A DNA stretch of 64,000 bases from contig NZ_QXMG01000022.1 of the NCBI RefSeq assembly GCF_003569765.1, positions 1-64,000 of the forward strand, written 5' to 3'. The stretch comes from Caldimonas tepidiphila. Lineage in GTDB: Bacteria; Pseudomonadota; Gammaproteobacteria; Burkholderiales; Burkholderiaceae_C. Numbering within the stretch: the first letter of the stretch is position 1; each line of letters starts with the position of its first letter. Of the stretch, positions 40,059 to 47,684 are shown piece after piece. The notes beneath the pieces are model-generated. The model worked only from the letters and a program-made list of their open reading frames with translations, made no database searches and was not told the origin of the DNA. A program made the translations under genes and the position numbers.

Positions 40059-41369
40059 ATGCAAGCAGGTTCTGTCGGACACCTTCCCGCGCCGCGCCGT
40101 CCTTCCCGGCGCGAGGCCGCGGCGACGGTGCTCCGCTGCCGCGGCTTCGGCGTGGCCTTCGGCTCCCGGACGGTGTTCTCGTCGCTGGACTGCGACCTCG
40201 CCTCGGGGAGCATCACGATCCTGGGCGGCGCGTCCGGCTCCGGCAAGTCGACGCTGCTGCACACCCTGGCCGGCCACAGCCGGCTCAACGCCCGCTTCCG
40301 CTGCTGGGGCGAGGCGAGCTACCTCGGCGAGCCGCTCGGCCGCAGGCCCGATCCCTGGCTCGCACGGCTGGACGCGCGCCTGCTGCAGATGCCGGTGCTT
40401 GTCGCACTGAAGCAGGCGCTACGCGTCCGCCCTCAACGCCCGGGCCGGCCGGGCCGGGAACTCGTCGAGGCGGAACTGCGCGCCCTCGGCGCCGCGGAGC
40501 TCGAACCCTGGCTGGGCCGCCGCGGCATCGAGCTGCCGCCGAGGCTGCTGCGGGCGCTGCCGATCCTGATCAGCGTGCTGCGCGGCGCGCCGCTGCTGCT
40601 GCTGGACGAGCCGACCGCTGGCCTGTCCGGCGGCGACGCGGACTTCGTCCTCGCGCTGATCCGCGCCGCCGCGCAGCGCAGCAGCGTGCTGGCGGTGCTG
40701 GAGAACGGGCGGCATGCCGAGCGCCTCGGCACGCAGGAACTGGTGCTTGCCGGCGGCCGCATCGGCATTGGCGAGTCCTGCGGGCAAGCGCCCGGCGGAG
40801 AGACCGCGGATGACGCCGCGCCGCCCTCGCGGGCGGGCGCCTTCGCTCCCGCGAGCCCCGCGCGCTGCGCCGCTGCGCCCGCGCCCGGCCGACTCGCCTG
40901 GCTGCTGTCCGGGCGGCTGGCCGGCACGGCGCTGGCGAGCACCGATCCGCAGATCGACACCGCGCTCGCCGCGCTCGCGCGCGCCGGCGTGAACCGCCTC
41001 GTCACGCTCTGCGAGAAGGACATCCCGCTGCGGGTGCTCGCGCGGCACGGGCTGGCGAACCTGCACCTGGCGGTGCGCGAGGGCGAGGCGCCGAGCACCG
41101 CGCAGATGCGGATGCTGCTGATCCGCATGCAGGCCCTGCTGGACCAGGGCGAGGTGCTCGCGGTGCATTGCGGCGACGGCGCGGATCGCACCGGGACGGT
41201 GCTGGCCGCTTGGCTGATGCACTCGGAGCGCATTCCGGCCGAGGCCGCGCTGGCACGCCTGCGCGGCGCCGATCCCGGCTTCGCGGGCAAGGCCGTGCAG
41301 GAGCGCTTCCTGTCCGCCTTCGGGGCCGCGTTGCCGCAGGACCGAGAAGGAAGAGGAGGATCGCGATGA
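40059..41369 (+). CDS. ABC-type ATPase fused to dual-specificity phosphatase domain
   Basis: A 436-residue fusion. Residues 22-240 form an ABC-type ATPase: Walker A GASGSGKST (57-65), possible Q-loop glutamine 110, Walker B LLLLDEPTAG (179-188). The expected LSGGQ signature before Walker B is missing (LPPRLLRALPI instead) and the H-loop histidine appears replaced by Glu in VLENG (215), so it is atypical. Residues 240-278 are a linker. Residues 279-425 form a protein tyrosine/dual-specificity phosphatase with CX5R loop HCGDGADRTGT (C371, R377); the usual Asp of the general-acid loop appears as Glu in VREGEAPS. No membrane helices. ATG 40059 follows CAGGAG. Overlaps the next gene by ATGA. Function unknown; perhaps signalling. 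Confidence 0.8.
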   Translation: MQAGSVGHLPAPRRPSRREAAATVLRCRGFGVAFGSRTVFSSLDCDLASGSITILGGASGSGKSTLLHTLAGHSRLNARFRCWGEASYLGEPLGRRPDPWLARLDARLLQMPVLVALKQALRVRPQRPGRPGRELVEAELRALGAAELEPWLGRRGIELPPRLLRALPILISVLRGAPLLLLDEPTAGLSGGDADFVLALIRAAAQRSSVLAVLENGRHAERLGTQELVLAGGRIGIGESCGQAPGGETADDAAPPSRAGAFAPASPARCAAAPAPGRLAWLLSGRLAGTALASTDPQIDTALAALARAGVNRLVTLCEKDIPLRVLARHGLANLHLAVREGEAPSTAQMRMLLIRMQALLDQGEVLAVHCGDGADRTGTVLAAWLMHSERIPAEAALARLRGADPGFAGKAVQERFLSAFGAALPQDREGRGGSR

Positions 41370-41770
41370 ATCTGAGCGACGCGCTGCGCGACTCTGCCGG
41401 GGGCATCCCCGAGTGCCTGGCCGCTGCCTGCATCGACGTCGCCGCCGGCGTGCTGACGGCGATCGAGACGCTGGAGTCGCATCCGCGGCCGGTGATCGAG
41501 CTGCTCGGCCCGGCCACCGCCGAGCTGTTCAACGGGCCGAACGTCACGGCGATCGAGGCGCTGTTCCGCCGCGCTCGCGGCGACGCCTCGGGCGGCCGGC
41601 GCCACTTCCAGGAAATCATCCTGCACAGCGAGCGCCTGATGCACCTGCTGCTGCGCAGCCGCGCTCACCCGGAATATGTGCTGGCCTTCGTCTGCCGCCG
41701 CTCCGCCAACCTCGACCTGGCGCTGACCCGGGCGAGGCGCGCGCTGCCGGCGATCGAAGCCTCGCTCTGA
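41366..41770 (+). CDS. Small protein, possible roadblock/LC7-like domain
   Basis: A 134-residue cytoplasmic protein that starts inside the stop codon of the ABC-phosphatase gene with AGAGGAGG in front. The pattern (helix, AACIDVAAGVLTAIETL strand-like stretch, long helix, EIILHSERLMHLLLR, EYVLAFVCRRSANLDLALT) looks like a roadblock/MglB-type fold that regulates nucleotide-binding partners. This is a fold guess by eye. It is probably the dedicated partner of the upstream ATPase-phosphatase. Confidence 0.75.
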   Translation: MNLSDALRDSAGGIPECLAAACIDVAAGVLTAIETLESHPRPVIELLGPATAELFNGPNVTAIEALFRRARGDASGGRRHFQEIILHSERLMHLLLRSRAHPEYVLAFVCRRSANLDLALTRARRALPAIEASL

Positions 41771-41803
41771 GCCGGACCCACCCGTCCCCGATCGCGCCCC
41801 GGT

Positions 41804-43069
41804 TCAGGCCGCCCGGGACAGCGGCGGGACGGCGACGGTCTCCCCGAGCAGGTCCGCGGCGCTCAGGCACTGCAGCTCGCCCGGCCGCCACAGCGCCGGC
41901 ACCGGCGGCTCGGGAGCGATCAGCAGCCGGGCCACCAGCGGCGCGGCCGCCTGCCGCTGCAGGTCCACCAGCAGCACATGGCGCGCGCCGCCCGCCTCGT
42001 CGAGCCGCCCCACCCAGTCCATCGCCTCCAGCGCCTCGAGCACCGGCTCGATCAGCAGCGGGTCGGTGCGCAGCCGCGCCGCGAGCTCGAGCGCGTCGAG
42101 GCCGCGCGCCTCGCCCTGCTGCGCCGCGTGCAGCTCGCGCAGCAGCGCCAGCGCGATGTGGAAGCGCTGCCCCGCGACGGCAGGCCCGCGCACCACGCCC
42201 ATCTGCAGGCTCGGTGCATGGGCCGCCAGCACCGCGCCGAGCAACACGATCAGCCAGCTGGCATGGATCCAGATCAGGAAGATCGGCACCGTCGCGAAGG
42301 CGCCGTAGATCGCCGAGTAGGTCGGCACCTGGCCCAGGTACCAGGCGAGCAACCGCTTGGCGGCCTCCAGGCCGACCGAGACGAACACGCCGCCGGCCAG
42401 CGCGTGCGTCCAGCGCACGTCGGTGTTGGGCACGCAGCGAAACAGCGCGGCGAAGGCCAGCGCGAGGAGCAGGAACTCCAGCGCGTTGAGCAGCATCGCG
42501 AGGCTGCCGGGCAGGTAGGCGGCCACGCCCTGCGGGCCGAGCACGCGCGACGTGAGGGTCAGACTCATGCCGAGCAGCAGCGGCCCGAGCGTGAGCGCCG
42601 CCCAGTACACCAGCAACCGCTGCGCCAGCGGCCGCGGCTTGCGCACGCGCCAGATCGCGTTGAGCGTGCGGTCGATCGTCAGCATCAGCGCCAGCGCCGA
42701 CGCGAGCAGCGCGACGAGGCCGACCACCCCGAGCCGGTTGGCCTTCGCGGCGAACTGCGTCAGGTAGCGCAGCACCGGCTGCGCGATCGCGTCCGGCACC
42801 AGGCTCTGCACGAAGTAGCGCTCGAGCGCGAGCTGGAAGCTGGAGAAGATCGGGAAGGCGGTGAACACCGCCAGCGTCACGGTGAACAGCGGCACCAGCG
42901 CGATCAGCGTCGTGAAGGTCAGGCTGCTCGCGCTCAGCCCGAGCCGGTCCTCGCGCACGCGCTGCTGCAGCGTGCGCAGCGTCTCGCGCCAGGGCCAGGA
43001 CCGCAGCGTGTGCAGCAGCAGCGCGAGCCGGCCGCGCCGAGCCGGGGACGGGCCGAGGGTCGGGATCAT
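41804..43069 (-). CDS. YihY/BrkB-family inner membrane protein
   Basis: A 421-residue YihY-type (formerly RNase BN) protein. The cytoplasmic start SWPWRETLRTLQQRVRED is followed by ASSLTFTTLIALVPL (helix 1) and five further helices up to about residue 260, including YSAIYGAFATVPIFLIWIH. A soluble C-terminal domain of about 150 residues (winged-helix-like LRELHAAQQGEARGLD) is typical of the longer betaproteobacterial forms. Function not established; not RNase BN. Start ATG 43069 is only 19 bases from the divergent gene start. Confidence 0.9.
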   Translation of the reverse strand: MIPTLGPSPARRGRLALLLHTLRSWPWRETLRTLQQRVREDRLGLSASSLTFTTLIALVPLFTVTLAVFTAFPIFSSFQLALERYFVQSLVPDAIAQPVLRYLTQFAAKANRLGVVGLVALLASALALMLTIDRTLNAIWRVRKPRPLAQRLLVYWAALTLGPLLLGMSLTLTSRVLGPQGVAAYLPGSLAMLLNALEFLLLALAFAALFRCVPNTDVRWTHALAGGVFVSVGLEAAKRLLAWYLGQVPTYSAIYGAFATVPIFLIWIHASWLIVLLGAVLAAHAPSLQMGVVRGPAVAGQRFHIALALLRELHAAQQGEARGLDALELAARLRTDPLLIEPVLEALEAMDWVGRLDEAGGARHVLLVDLQRQAAAPLVARLLIAPEPPVPALWRPGELQCLSAADLLGETVAVPPLSRAA

Positions 43070-43075
43070 GGCCGG

Positions 43076-43081
43076 TATGAT
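43076..43081 (+). promoter_or_regulatory. Possible -10 of the DUF2069 gene
   Basis: GGTATGAT contains TATGAT at 43076-43081, eight bases before ATG 43089. If used, the transcript would be leaderless. It also overlaps an alternative ATG (43077). Confidence 0.35.
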
Positions 43082-43088
43082 GCCATCG

Positions 43089-43472
43089 ATGAATCGATGG
43101 ACCGCCGTGCAGTGGACCCGTGTGCTCGCCGTGGGCAGCGTTCTCGGGCTGATCGTGCTGGGGCTGGCCTGGGAGCTGTGGCTGGCGCCGCTGCGGCCCG
43201 GCGGCTCCTGGCTGGCATTGAAGGTGCTGCCGCTGGCGCTGCCGCTCGCCGGGCTGATCAAGCAGCGCATGTACACCTACCGCTGGGTCAGCCTGCTGGT
43301 CTGGCTCTACTTCACCGAGGGCATGGTTCGCGCCACGAGCGAGCCGGCCCCCGGCGCCGTGTTCGCGGCGATCGAGGTGCTGCTGTGCCTGGTGCTGTTC
43401 GCCGCCTGCGGGCTGCACGTGCGCTGGCGCCTGCGCAACGCCGCCGCCCCCCGAACGGAGACCGTGCAATGA
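43089..43472 (+). CDS. DUF2069 membrane protein
   Basis: A 127-residue membrane protein with four predicted helices (VLAVGSVLGLIVLGLAWE, ALKVLPLALPLAGLI, WVSLLVWLYFTEGMVR, IEVLLCLVLFAACGLH). It contains the family core LPLAGLIKQRMYTYRW. Function unknown. Start could be 43077, 43080 or 43089; 43089 is preferred because TATGAT lies at -10 distance. It overlaps the FAD oxidase gene by ATGA. Confidence 0.85.
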   Translation: MNRWTAVQWTRVLAVGSVLGLIVLGLAWELWLAPLRPGGSWLALKVLPLALPLAGLIKQRMYTYRWVSLLVWLYFTEGMVRATSEPAPGAVFAAIEVLLCLVLFAACGLHVRWRLRNAAAPRTETVQ

Positions 43473-44875
43473 ATCCCGAGCTGCTGAACGAGTTGCGTGC
43501 CGCCGTCGGCGACGCGCAGGTGCTGACCGAGGGCGACCTCTCCGCCTACGAGCTCGACTGGCGCAAGCGCTTCCGCGGCCGCGCGCTCGCGGTGGTGCGC
43601 CCCGCGAACTCGCAGGAGGTGGCCGCGGTAGTGCGCGCGTGCGCGCGTCACGGCGCGAGCCTCGTGCCGCAGGGCGGCAACACCGGACTGGTGGGCGGTG
43701 CGACCCCGGACACGTCGGGCCGCCAGGTGCTGCTGAGCCTGCAGCGCATGAACCGCGTGCGCGAGATCGACGCCGCGAACCTGACGATGACGGTCGAGGC
43801 CGGCTGCGTGCTGCAGGCGCTGCAGCAGCAGGCCAAGGCGGCCGGGCTGCTGTTCCCGCTCAGCCTCGCCGCCGAGGGCAGCTGCACGATCGGCGGCAAC
43901 CTCGCCACCAACGCCGGGGGCACGCAGGTGCTGCGCTACGGCAACGCGCGCGAGCTGTGCCTCGGCCTCGAGGTGGTCACCGCCGCGGGCGAGGTCTGGG
44001 AGGGCCTGAGCGGGCTGCGCAAGGACAACACCGGCTACGACCTGCGCGACCTGTTCATCGGCAGCGAGGGCACGCTCGGCATCATCACCGCGGCGACGCT
44101 GAAGCTCCACCCGCTGCCGGCGGCCTCGATGACGGCGCTGGCGGCGCTCGACTCGCTCGAGGCGGCGGTGGCGCTGCTGCAGATGGCGCAGGCCCGGCTC
44201 GGGGCGGGCCTCACCGGCTTCGAGGTGATGAACGAGGCCTCGCTCGCGCTGGTGCGCCGGCACTTCCCGCAGCTGCCGCAGCCGCTCGCGCCCTCGCCGT
44301 GGATGGCGCTGCTCGAGCTGTCGGACACCGAGTCGGCCGAGCATGCGCGCGCCGGCTTCGAATCGCTGCTCGAGGCGGCGCTGGAGGCCGGCACGATCGC
44401 CGACGCGGCGGTGGCCGAGAGCATCGAGCAGTCGCGCGCGCTGTGGCACCTGCGCGAGTCGATCCCGCTCGCGCAGGCCGAGGAAGGCCTCAACATCAAG
44501 CACGACATCGCGCTGCCGGTCTCGCGCATCCCCGCCTTCGTGGCCGAGACCGACGCCGAGCTGCAGCGGCGCTTCCCCGGCGTGCGGCTGATCGACTTCG
44601 GCCACCTCGGCGACGGCAACCTGCACTACAACGTGCAGGCGCCCGAGGGCCAGGCGGCGGCCGACTTCCTCGCCACGCAGGAGGCGCCGATCAACGAGGT
44701 GGTCTACGACGCGGTGCAGCGCTATGCCGGCTCGATCTCGGCCGAGCACGGCATCGGCCAGCTCAAGCGCGAGGAGCTCGCGCAGCGCAAGTCGCCGGTG
44801 GCGCTCGGGCTGATGCGCTCGATCAAGCAGGCGCTCGATCCGGCCGGGCTGATGAACCCGGGCCGCATGGTCTGA
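43469..44875 (+). CDS. FAD-linked 2-hydroxyacid dehydrogenase (GlcD/D2HGDH-like)
   Basis: A 468-residue flavoprotein of the vanillyl-alcohol oxidase fold. The PCMH FAD domain has VVRPANSQEVAAVVR, VPQGGNTGLVGGATP and GGNLATNAGGTQVLRYG. The C-terminal substrate domain has IKHDIALPVSRIP, DFGHLGDGNLHYN and SAEHGIGQLKREEL, whose histidines bind the metal/substrate in D-2-hydroxyglutarate and D-lactate dehydrogenases. Specificity cannot be fixed. No GlcE/GlcF genes follow. Confidence 0.92.
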   Translation: MNPELLNELRAAVGDAQVLTEGDLSAYELDWRKRFRGRALAVVRPANSQEVAAVVRACARHGASLVPQGGNTGLVGGATPDTSGRQVLLSLQRMNRVREIDAANLTMTVEAGCVLQALQQQAKAAGLLFPLSLAAEGSCTIGGNLATNAGGTQVLRYGNARELCLGLEVVTAAGEVWEGLSGLRKDNTGYDLRDLFIGSEGTLGIITAATLKLHPLPAASMTALAALDSLEAAVALLQMAQARLGAGLTGFEVMNEASLALVRRHFPQLPQPLAPSPWMALLELSDTESAEHARAGFESLLEAALEAGTIADAAVAESIEQSRALWHLRESIPLAQAEEGLNIKHDIALPVSRIPAFVAETDAELQRRFPGVRLIDFGHLGDGNLHYNVQAPEGQAAADFLATQEAPINEVVYDAVQRYAGSISAEHGIGQLKREELAQRKSPVALGLMRSIKQALDPAGLMNPGRMV

Positions 44876-44909
44876 ACCTGAACCGGTCGCCGCGCGCGAT
44901 CGTCCCGCT

Positions 44910-46163
44910 TCAGCAGCCCGCCGCGGCCGTCGCCTCGTCGACCGGGGCCACCTGCAGCTCGTACTCGAGCGCCCCCTGGGGCGCGCCGCGGTACTCCTGG
45001 AAGCGCATCAGCGCCGGCTTGCGCCGGCTCACCAGCCGCTCGCCGCCATGGAAGGCGAAGCCCGGCCCGTGCACGCTCAGGCGCACGCGCGCGAGCCCGT
45101 CGTCGCCGTAGACGAGCACGACGCCACGGTACTGGAAGCGCCCCTGCGGGCAGGCGAGGTCGCGCGGCACGCCGGGCTCGAGCCGCAGCGCGACGCGCTC
45201 GACCAGATCGCCGCCGGCATCGCGCACCGTCAGCTCGAAGCTGCGCGCGACGGGCGCCTGCCGCCCCTCGGGCGGCAGCTCCGCCGCGGCCGCGGCATGC
45301 GCGGGATCCGGCGCCGGCGGGTGGGCCGCCGGGTCGAAGGGCAGCGCCCGTCCGGGCCGCGGGTTGTAGGCGAAGGGCAGCAGCAGCGCGTGCGCCACCG
45401 GCGCATCGAGCCCGTCCACCCGCCCCGCGACGCTCGCGAACCCGGACGGATCGAAGGCCAGCTTGGCATGGCGCGCGTCACGCGTGCGCACGAAGATCGT
45501 GCCGGGCGTTCCGGCATCGAGCCGCAGGCGCGCCGCGTAGCCGTCGGCCGGGGCCTGCTCGGCATAGCGCAGCAGATGGCCGTACGAGGGACTGGCGATG
45601 CGCTGCGCCGCCTGCGACAGGAACTGCAGGCCGCCTCCCGCGGGTGCGGACAGCTCCAGCTGCGGCGCGTCCCGTCCGATCCGCAGCGGGAACAGGTCGG
45701 CCTGCGCCGGGTCGGCGACCGGCCGGTTCTCGACGAAGCTCCAGCCGAACATCCGGCCGTCGGCGAGCGTGCCGAGCATCGCGTGGCCGCCCGGCACGCT
45801 CGCCGCCGGCACCGGCAGCGTCTGCAGCAGCAGCTCCGCGCCGGCATGCGCCGGCACCTCGGTCAGGCGCTGGAAGCCCTCGCGCTCGACCTCGAGCGTT
45901 GCGCCCGAGCCCGCCAGGCCAGGCGCCGGCAGCGGCAGCTCGAAGCGACCCTCCGCTCCAGTGCGGGTTCTGGCGCGATAGCTGCGGTCCCAGACCAGCT
46001 GCCCCTCGCTCCAGCCCCAGCCGCGCTGGGTGATCGTGACGGTGGCCTCCGGGACCGGCTCGCCACTGCGGTACTCGACGAGCCGGCCGCGCACCGGCTC
46101 CGGCGCGCAGGCCGGGAGCGCCGCGGCGGCCATCGCGAGCAGGATCGGACCGAGAAGTCGCAT
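44910..46163 (-). CDS. Putative lipoprotein
   Basis: A 417-residue exported lipoprotein: signal peptide with lipobox LPAC (cysteine 19), followed by a carboxypeptidase-regulatory/transthyretin-like strand domain (VRGRLVEYRSGEPVPEATV, residues 24-110). The remainder, about 300 residues, is not recognised and contains an Ala/Pro-rich linker (AHPPAPDPAHAAAAAELPP). Single gene, convergent with the FAD oxidase. Confidence 0.7.
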   Translation of the reverse strand: MRLLGPILLAMAAAALPACAPEPVRGRLVEYRSGEPVPEATVTITQRGWGWSEGQLVWDRSYRARTRTGAEGRFELPLPAPGLAGSGATLEVEREGFQRLTEVPAHAGAELLLQTLPVPAASVPGGHAMLGTLADGRMFGWSFVENRPVADPAQADLFPLRIGRDAPQLELSAPAGGGLQFLSQAAQRIASPSYGHLLRYAEQAPADGYAARLRLDAGTPGTIFVRTRDARHAKLAFDPSGFASVAGRVDGLDAPVAHALLLPFAYNPRPGRALPFDPAAHPPAPDPAHAAAAAELPPEGRQAPVARSFELTVRDAGGDLVERVALRLEPGVPRDLACPQGRFQYRGVVLVYGDDGLARVRLSVHGPGFAFHGGERLVSRRKPALMRFQEYRGAPQGALEYELQVAPVDEATAAAGC

Positions 46164-46280
46164 CGCTCACCTCCGCGGCCGCGCGCCGGCCGTCGTCCGG
46201 ATTCGACACCCTCCGCTCGCCCTGCGCGCGCTGCGCAGCACGAGCGGCCCTGGCGGAGACGCCGCGCGCCGGCGCCCGCG

Positions 46281-46724
46281 CTACTGCAACGGTTCCTTCA
46301 GCGCCGGCGGCACCGGCAGCGAGAACACCTCGATGCCCTCGTCGGCGAGCGCCTTGGCCTCGTCGCGCGTGGTCTGGCCGCGGATGCCGCGCGCTTCGGC
46401 CTCGCCATGGTGGATGCGCCGCGCCTCCTCGGCGAAGCGCTGGCCCACGTCCTCGGTGTTGCGCATCACCTCGCGCACCGCCTTCATCCAGGCCGCGGCC
46501 AGCGCGTCGGCCGGCGCCGCTGCGGCCGGATCGGCCGGCGGCTGCGGCTCGCGCGCGCCCGACAGGTTCAGCCGCGGCGCGCTCGGGCGGCGCACCACCT
46601 CGCGCTCGCCGCACAGCGGGCATTCGAGCAGCCCGCGCTGCAGCTGCGTCTGGAAGTCGTCTTCCGAACCGAACCAGCCCTCGAAGCCGTGCCCCTGGCG
46701 GCACTGCAGGTCGAGCACCTTCAT
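46281..46724 (-). CDS. DUF1178 protein
   Basis: A 147-residue DUF1178 protein. Family core: MKVLDLQCRQGHGFEGWF with a C..H and a CPLCGE pair further on, suggesting a small zinc site, then a helical C-terminal half (AWMKAVREVMRNTEDVG, ARRIHHGEAEARGIRG). Start ATG 46724, four bases after the NUDIX stop, so it is the last gene of the long nuo-linked transcript. Confidence 0.9.
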   Translation of the reverse strand: MKVLDLQCRQGHGFEGWFGSEDDFQTQLQRGLLECPLCGEREVVRRPSAPRLNLSGAREPQPPADPAAAAPADALAAAWMKAVREVMRNTEDVGQRFAEEARRIHHGEAEARGIRGQTTRDEAKALADEGIEVFSLPVPPALKEPLQ

Positions 46725-46728
46725 CGCT

Positions 46729-47331
46729 TCACCCCCCTTTCGCCCCCGCATCGGCCGGGTCCGCGCGCCACTGCAGCGGCCAGCGCCCGGCGCGCCAGTT
46801 CTGCAGCCACATCAGCGCGACCATGGTCTTCACGTCGGTGACGCGGCCGTCGCGCACCCAGGCATCGAGCTCCTCGGGCGTCGCGGCGAAGACCTCGACG
46901 AACTCGCCGTTGTCGAGCGCGCGCTCGCCGAGCGTCAGCCCGCGTGCGAACCAGATCTCGATGCCCTCGTCGGAATAGGCGATCGCGTTGTGCAGCACCC
47001 CGGCCTGCGCCCACTCGCGCGCACGGTAGCCGGTCTCCTCGGCCAGTTCGCGCACCGCGCACTGCCAGCCCGGCTCGCCGGCGTCGATCTTGCCCGCGGG
47101 AAACTCGATCATCACCCGGCCCATCGGATAGCGGTACTGGCGCTCGAGCACCAGCCGCCCGTCGTCGAGCAGCGGCACGATCATCACCGCGCCGGGATGC
47201 CGGATGTACTCGCGGTGCGCGGTCTGGCCGTCGGGCAGCCGCACGGTGTCGCGGCGCACCTCGAGGAAGTGGCCGCGGTAGACCTCCTGGGAGTCCAGGC
47301 AGGTTTCGTCGAGCGAGGGAGAGGAGGACAT
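46729..47331 (-). CDS. NUDIX hydrolase, ADP-ribose pyrophosphatase-like
   Basis: A 200-residue Nudix hydrolase. The Nudix box GKIDAGE...AVRELAEETGY is at about residues 80-102, and the N-terminal region (YRGHFLEVRRDTVRLPDG) matches ADP-ribose pyrophosphatases. It probably hydrolyses ADP-ribose or related nucleoside diphosphates. Start ATG 47331 follows GAGGAGGA-type sequence on the other strand; upstream in-frame ATG 47370 is less likely. Lies 43 bases after DUF2818. Confidence 0.9.
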   Translation of the reverse strand: MSSSPSLDETCLDSQEVYRGHFLEVRRDTVRLPDGQTAHREYIRHPGAVMIVPLLDDGRLVLERQYRYPMGRVMIEFPAGKIDAGEPGWQCAVRELAEETGYRAREWAQAGVLHNAIAYSDEGIEIWFARGLTLGERALDNGEFVEVFAATPEELDAWVRDGRVTDVKTMVALMWLQNWRAGRWPLQWRADPADAGAKGG

Positions 47332-47374
47332 TGCGTTCCCGTAAGGGACGCCCCCGGGCGGAGGCGGCAATGTG

Positions 47375-47677
47375 CTAGCCGCGCCGGCGCCGCAGGTAGC
47401 GCCAGACGAACCCGGGGAACGCCAGCGTGAAGAACAGGCAGAGCATCACGGCGTAGAACTCCCAGCCCTGCGGGTGGTTCTGGCCGATGCGCCGCTCCAG
47501 GCCGAAGCCCAGCAGCAGCACCAGTGCGCACAATAGCAGCAGTTCGAGCAGGCGCCAGCCGAGGCCCTTGGGCTCGCGCCGGGGCCCGACCAGCAGCAGC
47601 CGCTCGGTGACGAAAGGCAGGTTGGCCGCGACGGCGGCCACCAGCAGCACCAGCCAAACGGCTGCCGTCTGGCTCAT
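47375..47677 (-). CDS. DUF2818 membrane protein
   Basis: A 100-residue membrane protein with two to three helices (VWLVLLVAAVAANLPF, LLELLLLCALVLLLG, AVMLCLFFTLAFPGFVWRY) and a basic end. DUF2818 genes follow nuoN in many betaproteobacteria, so it may assist complex I, but no function is established. Seven bases after nuoN. Confidence 0.9.
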   Translation of the reverse strand: MSQTAAVWLVLLVAAVAANLPFVTERLLLVGPRREPKGLGWRLLELLLLCALVLLLGFGLERRIGQNHPQGWEFYAVMLCLFFTLAFPGFVWRYLRRRRG

Positions 47678-47684
47678 GGCGCGA

